From assembly GCA_934462705.1 (NCBI GenBank), contig CAKSIH010000011.1, forward strand, positions 1 through 22,739: DNA of 22,739 nt. Direction: 5' to 3'. Source of the stretch: an uncultured Eubacteriales bacterium (GTDB lineage: Bacteria; Bacillota; Clostridia; Oscillospirales; Acutalibacteraceae). The position numbers and the translations under genes are program-made. Under the pieces are notes generated by a model. The model searched no databases. It had not been told where the DNA came from and was given only the letters and a program-made list of their open reading frames with translations. Positions 15,958 to 22,739 of this stretch are shown in pieces. Each line of letters opens with the position of its first letter. The stretch's first letter is position 1.

Positions 15958-16722
15958 ATGAAAGATTTAAAAGCAAACAATGAGAGACGAGCAGACGGTG
16001 TGTACTTTGTCAGGAGTGCGTCGGACCAAACCGCAAGAGATGAGCATCTGCTTTATTTGTTGGTTTCCGACGGTAAGATTTTGAGAACAGCTATGCAGTT
16101 CTCGTCGATATACGATGCGGAAAGCGTGAGAGAAAGATTTTTCCAAATTACAGGAAAAATTGATTCAGACGAAATCCTTACGATTGATGATATGGACGAT
16201 GACGTCGACATTTCCGAGCTAAATCTTCCGGAGTTTTTTGCGAATCGTCAAATTCCTGTTGAGATAATTTTTCGTTATTTCTTCTCCGAGATTCATAATT
16301 TCGGGGAAGATTTGCAGGACCTTTGTTTTGCAATTGTGAGAGCGTATCAGACATACTGCGACGGATATTATGCAACTCCGATTGCCGAGATTGAGCTTGC
16401 CAAGCGATATGATTGTGCACTCAATGCGTTTTGGATGGTTTGGAGTTGGAAAGAGTTTGCCGAACAAAGCAGGATAAATGATAAAGACATAATCCTCGCA
16501 GCGGCAATGATTGCAAGCTTATCTTGGTTCTTCAGGGATGATTCGCCACTGTCAACAGCAGAACGAGCGGAGGATATTCTTTTCCACGAGATAAACTATC
16601 AAATGCAAAACTACAATGTTGACAAATCAATCGCCCGTAGAATCAAAAAAATCATGCATCGGATTTTTGAGAACGACGATGCATTCCGTCAGGAACTTAT
16701 TAACAGCGAATTTAATTTTTAA
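15958..16722 (+). CDS. OB-fold protein with degenerate HD domain (subunit A)
   Basis: A 254-aa protein I do not recognise by name. By eye it aligns along its length with the HD protein downstream. The N-terminus GVYFVRSAS...LLVSDGKI matches the OB-fold start DRIFLIKSV...LRLTDKDN, and ITGKIDSDEILTIDD matches the end of that OB fold. The C-terminal helical part has INDKDIILAAAMIASLSW where the HD protein has INRDLLLTGVILHDLGK, so the HD pair is replaced by A-S and no metal site remains. It ends with SIARRIKKIMHRIF, close to the corresponding part of the third gene. It is the first gene of a three-gene operon, 21 nt before the next. A non-catalytic nucleic-acid-binding or scaffold role is inferred. 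Confidence 0.78.
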   Translation: MKDLKANNERRADGVYFVRSASDQTARDEHLLYLLVSDGKILRTAMQFSSIYDAESVRERFFQITGKIDSDEILTIDDMDDDVDISELNLPEFFANRQIPVEIIFRYFFSEIHNFGEDLQDLCFAIVRAYQTYCDGYYATPIAEIELAKRYDCALNAFWMVWSWKEFAEQSRINDKDIILAAAMIASLSWFFRDDSPLSTAERAEDILFHEINYQMQNYNVDKSIARRIKKIMHRIFENDDAFRQELINSEFNF

Positions 16723-16743
16723 ATCGAAAGGAAGTATTTATTT

Positions 16744-17670
16744 ATGAAAATCACAAGCAATGAAAAAATCGACAGGATATTTCTCATTAAAAGTGTTGAG
16801 GTCAAGACAACAAAGACCGGTAACAACTACTTGGATTTGAGGCTGACCGATAAAGACAATGACGTTAAAGCAAAAAAGTGGGGCTATACCGGTGACAAGC
16901 CTGCATTTGATGTTATGACGCTTCAACGTATAGTCGGCACCGCATCCAACTATAACGGCCAAGTACAAGTTAACGTCACTCAGATTTTACCGGCTGACAA
17001 AGAAGAGCTTGACATTGCGGACTACGTGCCTTGTACACCGCTGGTCTGCGATAAAGCTCTGTCGGAGATATATGACGTTATTTACTCGTTTGACAATGAA
17101 GAGCTTTTACAGCTTGCATCAACTGCATTGCAGCAAGTTGAAAAGGAATTTAAGTATTATCCGGCTGCGCTAAGTATGCATGACGCTTGCGTCGGCGGCC
17201 TTTGTCACCACACTTACTGCATGATACAAACAGCCTTGGCAATTTGCAAGGTATATCCGTTTATAAACCGTGACCTGCTTTTGACCGGTGTAATTTTGCA
17301 TGACCTCGGCAAAATCGACGAGATTGAGGCGTGCGAGCTTGGTCCCAAGAGCACATACACAGTCAGCGGTAACCTGCTCGGTCATCTTGTTATGGGCGCT
17401 ATCCGCATTGACAAATTGTGCGATGAGCTTAACTTATCAGATTCCGTGCGTACTGCGGTGCTGCATATGCTTATCTCACATCACGGCAAACTTGAGTACG
17501 GCAGTGCCAAGCAGCCTTGCTTCTTGGAGGCTATGATTCTCAATGCGATTGACGACCTTGATGCAAAAATATTTGAGTTTTCGGCGGCTGTTAAAGACGT
17601 TGACCCCGGCAGTTTCAGCGCAAAGAATTTTGCACTTGGCAATATACAAGTTTACAAAACAAACATTTAA
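16744..17670 (+). CDS. YhaM-like OB-fold/HD-domain 3'-5' exoribonuclease or phosphohydrolase
   Basis: A 308-aa protein with an N-terminal OB fold (about 8-85) and an HD domain (about 140-280). Visible metal ligands are H155/H156 in GLCHHTYCM, H186-D187 in ILHDLGK, H214 in LLGHLVMG, H246/H247 in ISHHG and D270/D273 in NAIDDLDA. The motifs GLxHHT, LTGxILHDLGKI and HHGxLEYGS are those of the YhaM/CBF1 family of 3'-5' exoribonucleases, which bind nucleic acid through the OB fold. YhaM itself also degrades single-stranded DNA. Length is close to the family norm. The Shine-Dalgarno is AAAGGAAG. It is flanked by two apparent paralogues lacking the HD residues, suggesting a multi-subunit enzyme. The true substrate is unknown. 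Confidence 0.85.
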   Translation: MKITSNEKIDRIFLIKSVEVKTTKTGNNYLDLRLTDKDNDVKAKKWGYTGDKPAFDVMTLQRIVGTASNYNGQVQVNVTQILPADKEELDIADYVPCTPLVCDKALSEIYDVIYSFDNEELLQLASTALQQVEKEFKYYPAALSMHDACVGGLCHHTYCMIQTALAICKVYPFINRDLLLTGVILHDLGKIDEIEACELGPKSTYTVSGNLLGHLVMGAIRIDKLCDELNLSDSVRTAVLHMLISHHGKLEYGSAKQPCFLEAMILNAIDDLDAKIFEFSAAVKDVDPGSFSAKNFALGNIQVYKTNI

Positions 17671-17686
17671 GAAAGAAGGATTAATT

Positions 17687-18463
17687 ATGAAGGAAATGAC
17701 AATGAATAGTATGGCAAAAAATACGACCGAGGTATTTTTGATAAGAGATGCGCGGGAAGATTTTCCGGACGGACAAAGAGCATTGACAATGACCGTTACC
17801 GACGGTCGAGTACAACGCAAAGCATTGTGGATGGATACATCTGAAAAAACGGAGAATGTCATTAACAGCTTTAAGAGAATTGACGGCATAATATATGACG
17901 ACAATATGTTTTTGGTAAACGATGTTAAGGATGCTAACTATGCATTTATTGACTTTAACAGGTTTTTTGCATTAAACAAAGTCCCGCTTAATGTAATGTA
18001 TAGGTATCTCGTGGATATCTCAAAGGCATTGCCACCGCTGCTTGCGGTCCCGTGTCTTTGCACCGTCAACCAATTTGAGGCATTTACCTGCAAGCGGACA
18101 GCAATCACGGAAGCAGAACTTTGCGAAAGAATCCAGGCGACAAGAGAAGCCTTTGAGACCGTTGTACACTGGCAGCGCCTTTTGCAAAGCAAAGCTATTG
18201 ACGAGAGTTATGTTATTATGGCAGGTGTTATTATCGGCAGTTTTTCATCATTCATCGAGAACGAGCTGTTACTCCCGGGTTGGGACATGATGCCGTCGGA
18301 AATTCTCGCCTGCGACTTTAATCACACCGCCAAGGAGCTAAAGTTAGACAAGGACACTTCAAGCAAAATTAAAAAAGTTATTCATGCGATGTATTATCGT
18401 GACCAAGACGAATTTAAGAAAACAGTTGTAACAAACACTTTTTTCAAAAAACTAAATACATAA
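17687..18463 (+). CDS. OB-fold protein with degenerate HD domain (subunit C)
   Basis: 258 aa from the ATG at 17687, chosen for the GAAGGA ribosome site; the frame is open to 17543 but overlaps the preceding gene. The N-terminus EVFLIRDAR...TVTDGRVQRKA is OB-like and parallels both preceding proteins. At the HD position it has YVIMAGVIIGSFSSF, so HD becomes G-S and the catalytic site is lost. The C-terminus SSKIKKVIHAMYYRD matches ARRIKKIMHRIFEND of subunit A. Its leader GAAAGAAGGATTAATT is identical to that of subunit A over 16 nt, supporting duplication. It is the last gene of the operon and is followed within 6 nt by a strong terminator. A non-catalytic partner role is inferred. Confidence 0.78.
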   Translation: MKEMTMNSMAKNTTEVFLIRDAREDFPDGQRALTMTVTDGRVQRKALWMDTSEKTENVINSFKRIDGIIYDDNMFLVNDVKDANYAFIDFNRFFALNKVPLNVMYRYLVDISKALPPLLAVPCLCTVNQFEAFTCKRTAITEAELCERIQATREAFETVVHWQRLLQSKAIDESYVIMAGVIIGSFSSFIENELLLPGWDMMPSEILACDFNHTAKELKLDKDTSSKIKKVIHAMYYRDQDEFKKTVVTNTFFKKLNT

Positions 18464-18468
18464 CATTC

Positions 18469-18503
18469 ATCCCTCGCAGTCATTTTCTGCGGGGGATTTT
18501 TTT
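18469..18503 (+). terminator. Strong rho-independent terminator of the OB/HD operon
   Basis: ATCCCTCGCAG (18469-18479) pairs with CTGCGGGGGAT (18487-18497), 11 pairs with one G-U over a 7-nt loop, followed by a T-run. It starts six nt after the last stop codon. Confidence 0.9.
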
Positions 18504-18521
18504 CGTAATACAAGCATAAAG

Positions 18522-18580
18522 CCGCCGTTTCGATTCGGGAAACGACGGTTTTATTTTAGCCACTGAGCGGCTTTTTTATT
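18522..18580 (+). terminator. Two further tandem terminator-like hairpins
   Basis: CCGCCGTTTC (18522-18531) pairs with GAAACGACGG (18539-18548) with one mismatch, then TTTTATTTT. A short AGCC/GGCT hairpin (about 18558-18572) follows with TTTTTTATTTT. Together with the preceding terminator this isolates the OB/HD operon from the excisionase-integrase genes. Confidence 0.65.
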
Positions 18581-18593
18581 TTATTTTTAAATG

Positions 18594-18876
18594 TATACGC
18601 ATGCGTGCGTATAGGGAATGATTCGGTCGCTTTAAGCACCAAAAGCAGAAAATCTTTAAATTTTTTCGAAAAAAGCCTAAAAAAATTGTTTTAAAATGAG
18701 AAATGAAATTTAATTATAACATATTTATATCGAACCCGCAAGAGTTCCGAAACAAATTTTTCGATTTTCTTTTGAATTTTTTGTTTCGAGCGTCAAAACA
18801 AAGGGAGCGATAAAATGTTTTAGCAAATAAAATCAGTCCAATCAAAGAATTAAATTAAAACGAAGGAGTATTTCTC
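18594..18876 (+). promoter_or_regulatory. Leader of the excisionase-integrase operon with palindrome and mini-ORF
   Basis: TATACGC-ATGCGT-GCGTATA (18594-18613) is a near-palindrome of 7-bp arms and could be an operator. A 14-bp palindrome TTTTTTCGAAAAAA sits at 18661-18674. A weak promoter is possible (TTGTTT at 18686, 17 nt, TTTAAT at 18709). AAAGGGAG (18800-18807) precedes ATG-TTT-TAG at 18815-18823, a two-codon frame with a strong ribosome site, 53 nt before the excisionase ATG. Confidence 0.4.
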
Positions 18877-19332
18877 ATGAATTATACTTTCCGCTCGGGG
18901 CCTATTTTCGCCCCGGACACATCGGTCTTACACACAATTCCGGAGACAGCATCAATGCTCGGCACCTCGCCGAAATTGGTCAGAAAACTTGTAAAATCCG
19001 GAGAATTAAAAGCAACAATGCTCGGTAAGCTCAAGGTTACCGACGAAGAAATCAAAAATTATTTGCACAAAGGAGATAACAATATGTCAACAACCATTAC
19101 ATCAACAAACAACACCAAAGAGCTCTCGCCCATCGTGTACACGGTACCGGAGCTCGCAACCTTACTCCACACAACAAACACAACCGTCCGCAGTCTTATA
19201 AAGTGTGGTCACATCAGAGCCATGAAGCTCGGCGAAATCAAAGTATCGCAGCAGGAAGTCGAACGCTTCCTCAACGAGAGCGTTAACGTAGATTACACCG
19301 ACCCAACCGATTTAAAACCGGTTGTAGCCTGA
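18877..19332 (+). CDS. Excisionase-like protein with two tandem helix-turn-helix domains
   Basis: A 151-aa protein with two excisionase-family (MerR-like, HTH_17) domains. The first spans about 18-65 (LHTIPETASMLGTSPKLVRK, then GELKATMLGKLKVTDEEIKN). The second spans about 86-133 (YTVPELATLLHTTNTTVRS, then GHIRAMKLGEIKVSQQEVER). Proteins of this family bend DNA at att sites and steer integrases toward excision. The ATG has CGAAGGAG upstream. Inside the linker an AAAGGAG lies seven to eight nt before the in-frame ATG at 19084 (residue 70), so the second domain may also be made alone. It heads an operon with a core-binding-domain protein and an integrase. It looks like two xis genes merged by loss of a stop. 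Confidence 0.82.
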   Translation: MNYTFRSGPIFAPDTSVLHTIPETASMLGTSPKLVRKLVKSGELKATMLGKLKVTDEEIKNYLHKGDNNMSTTITSTNNTKELSPIVYTVPELATLLHTTNTTVRSLIKCGHIRAMKLGEIKVSQQEVERFLNESVNVDYTDPTDLKPVVA

Positions 19333-19345
19333 GGAGGGATTTAAA

Positions 19346-19654
19346 ATGATGAACAATTATACACATACCGGCACAGACACCCTGACAGTCAGAGAATATA
19401 TCGTCGATTATATACTCCCTATTTACTGTCAATCCTTAATAACCTATAAAAATATGCGCAGGATTCTTGAGGACTCCGTGCTGTGCGATATAGGCGATAT
19501 TCCTGCCGACAAGCTGAGTATTGCTCAGATTGCCCACGCAGTCGAGGCCATGAAAAATAACTCGCATCTTACAAAACCGACAATGAAAACCGTTATGAGC
19601 ATTCTTGCCGAGGTATATATTTTTGCCGTTGGCAATGACAGAAAGGAGAACTAA
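19346..19654 (+). CDS. Free-standing integrase core-binding (SAM-like) domain protein
   Basis: A 102-aa protein. LTVREYIVDYILPIYCQSL, then TYKNMRRILE, IGDIPADKLS and MSILAEVYIFAV follow the order of the N-terminal core-binding domain of the next gene's integrase (SVEDFVTKIFMPKQAE, TIGKEIIGNLS, LLLSMAKYAVKKG). No catalytic domain is present, and the next frame starts cleanly after it, so this is not an obvious truncation. GGAGG eight nt upstream fixes the first ATG. It may bind att arm or core DNA alongside the integrase. The gene lies 13 nt after the excisionase stop and 2 nt before the integrase start. Confidence 0.7.
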   Translation: MMNNYTHTGTDTLTVREYIVDYILPIYCQSLITYKNMRRILEDSVLCDIGDIPADKLSIAQIAHAVEAMKNNSHLTKPTMKTVMSILAEVYIFAVGNDRKEN

Positions 19655-19656
19655 TT

Positions 19657-20985
19657 ATGGCAAGAAAAAGAAGAGAAATCCCTGTGGTACATGTAAAAGA
19701 AAGGTCAAACGGTAGGTTTGCTTATTTCTTTGAGGGTATAAAGGTCAACGGCAAGAGAACTCAAATTTCAAAGGGCGGGTTTGCTTCCTCAGAGGAAGCA
19801 CTCGCCGCCGGCGAAATTGCAATAGTTAAATACTACTTCGGCGGGCAAGAAAAGGCATCGGAATGTGACAATATGATTTCCGTTGAGGACTTTGTCACCA
19901 AAATTTTTATGCCGAAACAGGCTGAGTTAAAGCATTGGGTTCCCAATACCAGAGACGGTTACGAGAAAAAATTCCGCAACAATGTCTTCCCGACAATAGG
20001 CAAAGAGATAATCGGTAATCTCAGTCCCGAGACGCTTAATAATCTTCTGAATAATCTTTACTATGATAAAAAGCGTTCGTTTAGTTCTGTCTCTAACCTC
20101 CATAGTCTGCTTCTCAGTATGGCAAAGTACGCAGTCAAAAAGGGATACCTTGAGAGCTTTGACCGTGATGAATTTCCTGTGCCAAAAAGAGATGAAGATG
20201 CGGCAATGGAAGAACACAATGAGCAAAACAGAGATACCGTCCCCGCTGAGAAATTGGATGCAATTTTTGAGCGCTTTGACGAAAACAGTTCCGTATTTTT
20301 GCCCATGGTAATCTCTCTTTTAGCCGGTGCAAGAATTGGAGAGGCTTGTGCTATTGCTGTTGAGGATTGTGATTTTGAAAACAGACTTTTGCACATACGT
20401 CGTCAATTCACGGCGGACAACAAATTTCAAATATGCAACCCCAAAAATAACTCTAAGCGAGTTGTACCAATGTGTGACTCACTATATGAGATTCTAAAAG
20501 CTGCCGTTGAGAAGCGTGAACGTAATATGCGGGAATGGGGCGGAAACTATATTAGGACATACCTTCAAAAGGCAAATAATACACCGACTTACAGGAATCT
20601 GCATGGCTTTTATAATATAAATTATGACGGAAACGGAAATGAAATTCACTTCCTTAATGTTACCGAATACGGCAAAATTATTTATCCGTCGGTGCTCAAG
20701 CACTCAGCAAGGGTAATTCACGGATATTCGACCAACCCCAAAAACAAGAGGAAAAAAGGCAAAGCAATTTATAAGTATTACAACAACCATTCTCTTCGCC
20801 ACACTTTTGCATCACGTCTTAATTCTCTCGGCGTCCCCGACTATGTGATTAGTGTCCTCCTCGGCCACAAAAAGCAAGCAAGTCAAAACGCATCAAGAAC
20901 AACTCAAAAATACATACATCTCAGCAATGAGGATTTGCTAAAATATGCACCCATAATCGAAAAAGTCTACACATTTAAGAGATGA
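19657..20985 (+). CDS. int: Tyrosine recombinase/integrase (second, Tn916-like architecture)
   Basis: A 442-aa protein with three parts: an N-terminal arm-binding AP2-like domain (about 1-65), a core-binding domain (75-165) and a catalytic domain (195-440). Catalytic residues are R226 in LLAGARIGE, a candidate K267 in NSKRVVP, H378 and R381 in HSLRHTF, H404 in LLGHKK and Y419 in TTQKYIHLS. All are present, so it should be active in site-specific integration and excision of the element. The ribosome site AAAGGAG overlaps the end of the preceding gene. It is the last gene of the xis operon, as in many integrative and conjugative elements, suggesting an element end close by at about 20986-21060. 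Confidence 0.92.
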   Translation: MARKRREIPVVHVKERSNGRFAYFFEGIKVNGKRTQISKGGFASSEEALAAGEIAIVKYYFGGQEKASECDNMISVEDFVTKIFMPKQAELKHWVPNTRDGYEKKFRNNVFPTIGKEIIGNLSPETLNNLLNNLYYDKKRSFSSVSNLHSLLLSMAKYAVKKGYLESFDRDEFPVPKRDEDAAMEEHNEQNRDTVPAEKLDAIFERFDENSSVFLPMVISLLAGARIGEACAIAVEDCDFENRLLHIRRQFTADNKFQICNPKNNSKRVVPMCDSLYEILKAAVEKRERNMREWGGNYIRTYLQKANNTPTYRNLHGFYNINYDGNGNEIHFLNVTEYGKIIYPSVLKHSARVIHGYSTNPKNKRKKGKAIYKYYNNHSLRHTFASRLNSLGVPDYVISVLLGHKKQASQNASRTTQKYIHLSNEDLLKYAPIIEKVYTFKR

Positions 20986-21002
20986 CAATGCCGGTCGTTC
21001 AA

Positions 21003-21049
21003 AAGTAACCACTGATTCACACGTGGCGCAATTCAATCGGTGGTTACTT
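21003..21049. repeat. 15-bp inverted repeat just beyond the integrase gene
   Basis: AAGTAACCACTGATT (21003-21017) and AATCGGTGGTTACTT (21035-21049) are inverted repeats with one mismatch around a 17-nt loop. It starts 17 nt after the integrase stop. The T-content after the right arm is modest, so it may be a weak terminator or part of an attachment site. Confidence 0.6.
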
Positions 21050-21273
21050 ATCTGATTTTAAAACAGTTTTTCCAACTTCCAGAATATATATATTATATCA
21101 CAATTTCTTTGACTGCGAATAAATAAAATATGAACGAATTATGAACAGATAGCCCCACAAGTTAAATTTAAAAAATCTTATCACTCTCCCCCTGCTTTAC
21201 ACTTTTTCCTATGTAAAATTGTATATGCTCGACATTTATTCCTATGAAAAAGTGTTATGATTTTAAATATTCG

Positions 21274-21302
21274 TTGATTTTTTTGTAAATATGGGGTATA
21301 AT
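21274..21302 (+). promoter_or_regulatory. Sigma-A promoter of the AAA/DUF4143 gene
   Basis: TTGATT (21274-21279), an exact 17-nt spacer and a perfect TATAAT (21297-21302). Transcription would start near 21309, giving a short leader with GGGGG before the ATG at 21334. The inverted repeat at 21199-21255 lies just upstream. Confidence 0.8.
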
Positions 21303-21333
21303 AAAAACAGTTTAATGTGTAAGGGGGTATTCC

Positions 21334-22626
21334 ATGTATAGATTTACGATAGAAAAGCTGTATAAGTGGAAAGAAAGCAAACACAGAAAACCGCTGATAA
21401 TAGAGGGTGCAAGGCAGGTTGGCAAAACCTGGCTCATGAAAGAGTTCGGCAAAACGGCATATAAGGACTGCGTTTACATCAACTTCGACTCAAACTCAGT
21501 TATGGCTGAGCTGTTCGCCTCAGACCTTAATGTTAGCCGCATAATTACAGGTATTGAGCTTTATGCCGGGAAGAAAATTGACCCGGAAGAAACACTATTG
21601 ATTTTTGATGAGGTTCAGGAGGTTCCGAAAGCGCTTTCGTCTCTTAAGTATTTTTATGAAGATGCACCGCAGTATCAGATAATCTGTGCCGGTTCGCTTC
21701 TCGGAATCGCATTGCACGGCGGCACTTCATTTCCTGTCGGCAAAGTCGATTTTATGAGCTTATATCCCCTCTCGTTCAAAGAATTTGTCTATGCCACGCT
21801 CGGCGAACGCTACGCTCAATTGCTCGACGCCAAAGACTTTGAGCTGATAACACCGTTCAAGCAGGTTTATATCAACGCACTCAAGCAATATTATTTTGTT
21901 GGCGGTATGCCTGAGGCTGTTCAAAGCTTTGTTGACGATAAGGACTTTAACGAAGTTCGCTCGATTCAGAAAAGAATACTTACTGCCTATGAACAGGATT
22001 TTTCCAAGCACGCCCCTGCCGACATTGTTCCGAAAATCCGCATGGTGTGGAACAGTATCCCCTCTCAGCTTGCCAAGGAGAACAAGAAGTTTGTTTACGG
22101 CCTCGTCCGTGAGGGTGCAAGAGCAAAGGACTATGAAGCAGCCATAATGTGGCTTTGCGATTGCGGACTTATATATAAGGTCGGTCGTGTCAATTCGGGT
22201 GCCATTCCGCTGAAGGCGTATGAGGACCTCAAAGCATTCAAGCTGTTTGTACTTGATGTCGGACTTCTCGGTTGTATGACCGATATAAATCAATCAGTTC
22301 TTCTAAAAGGCAACGAGCTTTTTGTCGAATTTAAGGGTGCACTGACCGAGCAATATGTTTGTCAGCAATTTAAGACCCTACCCGATATCGGTATTTATTA
22401 TTACAATAACGACCGCAACACCTGCGAGGTTGATTTTGTTATTGACGTCGGTGACAAAGCTATCCCTGTTGAGGTCAAAGCCGAGGAAAACCTCAAGGCT
22501 AAGAGCCTGAAATCCTACCGTGACAGATTCAGCCCCGAAATATCAGTCAGAACCTCAATGGCAGATTACAGGCAAGACGACCGATTCATCAATCTTCCGC
22601 TGTATATGATTGAGGAAATAGTATAA
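21334..22626 (+). CDS. AAA_14/DUF4143 family ATPase
   Basis: A 430-aa protein. Walker A is GARQVGKT (25-32), Walker B LLIFDEVQ (88-95), and a CAGSLLG sensor lies at 118-124, followed by the family's SLYPLSFKEF segment. The C-terminal DUF4143 part has a nuclease-fold signature: E365 and D367 in CEVDFVID, then E380-V-K382 in IPVEVKA, the PD-(D/E)XK pattern. Whether it cuts DNA is not established for the family. These proteins are common and often multicopy in gut Firmicutes and Bacteroidetes. The gene has its own promoter, is monocistronic, and ends before a terminator that points the other way. It may be chromosomal rather than part of the element. Confidence 0.9.
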   Translation: MYRFTIEKLYKWKESKHRKPLIIEGARQVGKTWLMKEFGKTAYKDCVYINFDSNSVMAELFASDLNVSRIITGIELYAGKKIDPEETLLIFDEVQEVPKALSSLKYFYEDAPQYQIICAGSLLGIALHGGTSFPVGKVDFMSLYPLSFKEFVYATLGERYAQLLDAKDFELITPFKQVYINALKQYYFVGGMPEAVQSFVDDKDFNEVRSIQKRILTAYEQDFSKHAPADIVPKIRMVWNSIPSQLAKENKKFVYGLVREGARAKDYEAAIMWLCDCGLIYKVGRVNSGAIPLKAYEDLKAFKLFVLDVGLLGCMTDINQSVLLKGNELFVEFKGALTEQYVCQQFKTLPDIGIYYYNNDRNTCEVDFVIDVGDKAIPVEVKAEENLKAKSLKSYRDRFSPEISVRTSMADYRQDDRFINLPLYMIEEIV

Positions 22627-22637
22627 AACCGAAGCAT

Positions 22638-22673
22638 CAAAAAAATCCCTCCGAGACATAAAATCTCGGAGGG
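22638..22673 (-). terminator. Rho-independent terminator for a minus-strand gene beyond the right edge
   Basis: CCCTCCGAGA (22647-22656) and TCTCGGAGGG (22664-22673) form a perfect 10-bp stem with a 7-nt loop. On the minus strand it is followed by a T-run (plus-strand A-run, 22639-22645). On the plus strand only TAAATTT follows, so it could act weakly for the ATPase gene as well. Confidence 0.8.
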
Positions 22674-22687
22674 TAAATTTATAAGGA

Positions 22688-22739
22688 TTATCTAAGCAAC
22701 CGGGCGCTTCGTGCATTTATTGAACAGTCAAATTTTAAA
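22688..22739 (-). CDS. Possible C-terminal end of a gene entering from the right edge
   Basis: One minus-strand frame is open from the window edge to a TAA at 22690-22688, encoding only about 16 residues that end SARLLR. The minus-strand terminator 14 nt downstream supports a gene ending here. The sequence is too short for any identification. Confidence 0.25.
   Translation of the reverse strand, partial: LKFDCSINARSARLLR

Larger units (their letters stand above)
20986..21333. other. Intergenic region between integrase and AAA ATPase genes
   Basis: No gene is seen. It holds the inverted repeat at 21003-21049 and an AT-rich stretch. It also has a second inverted repeat ACACTTTTTC/GAAAAAGTGT (21199-21208 and 21246-21255) with TTCCTATG repeated directly inside it (21206-21213 and 21239-21246). 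Last comes the promoter of the ATPase gene. It is a candidate boundary of the integrated element. Confidence 0.5.

Noticed and set aside
21181..21384. 67-codon minus-strand frame over the ATPase promoter
   Set aside because: It overlaps a near-perfect sigma-A promoter and the ATPase start, and shows no recognisable motif.
21760..22293. 177-codon minus-strand frame inside the AAA/DUF4143 gene
   Set aside because: It is antisense to an intact ATPase with clear Walker motifs and has no promoter or ribosome site.
1..22739. CRISPR array, tRNA or rRNA genes
   Set aside because: No regularly spaced repeats, cloverleaf-like sequence or rRNA segments were seen on either strand.

Overview
The window looks like chromosomal DNA of a low-GC gut-type Clostridium-class Firmicute (Ruminococcus/Oscillospiraceae-like). 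This rests on strong AGGAGG-type ribosome binding sites, AT-rich spacers, sigma-A promoters and the protein families present; the genus is inference. It is an accessory region: a defence island on the left (1-14378, all minus strand) and an integrative-element-like module on the right (14456-20985), followed by an AAA/DUF4143 ATPase gene (21334-22626).

Defence island. A sigma-A promoter at 11463-11491 (minus) drives a compact operon. In transcription order it encodes a PLD/SNF2-type helicase split by an in-frame TGA, a DUF4391 protein, an unrecognised 295-aa protein, a type III Mod methyltransferase, a zinc-ribbon plus nucleoside-deoxyribosyltransferase/TIR-like protein, a type III Res helicase-nuclease, and the N-terminus of a McrB-like AAA protein that runs off the left edge. 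Genes from the DUF4391 gene onward overlap or are separated by 0-19 nt, so they are probably co-expressed. Upstream lie an orphan HEPN protein gene, a stretch of decayed coding sequence and a HipA-like kinase gene.

Mobile module. A tyrosine recombinase (14456-15346, minus) is followed by about 450 bp of structured non-coding DNA ending in a plus-strand terminator. Next come a three-gene plus-strand operon, a two-domain excisionase-like protein, a free-standing integrase core-binding domain and a second, full-length tyrosine recombinase (19657-20985).

The most interesting unit is the three-gene operon at 15958-18463. The middle gene is a YhaM-like OB-fold plus HD-domain phosphohydrolase/exoribonuclease with all expected metal ligands. 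The flanking genes appear to be paralogues of it and of each other in which the HD catalytic residues are replaced (AS and GS at the HD position). This suggests a heteromeric nuclease with two non-catalytic subunits. The leaders of this operon and of the excisionase operon each carry a two-codon mini-ORF (ATG-NNN-TAG) with a strong Shine-Dalgarno, 53-56 nt ahead of the first gene, which suggests a shared translational control device.
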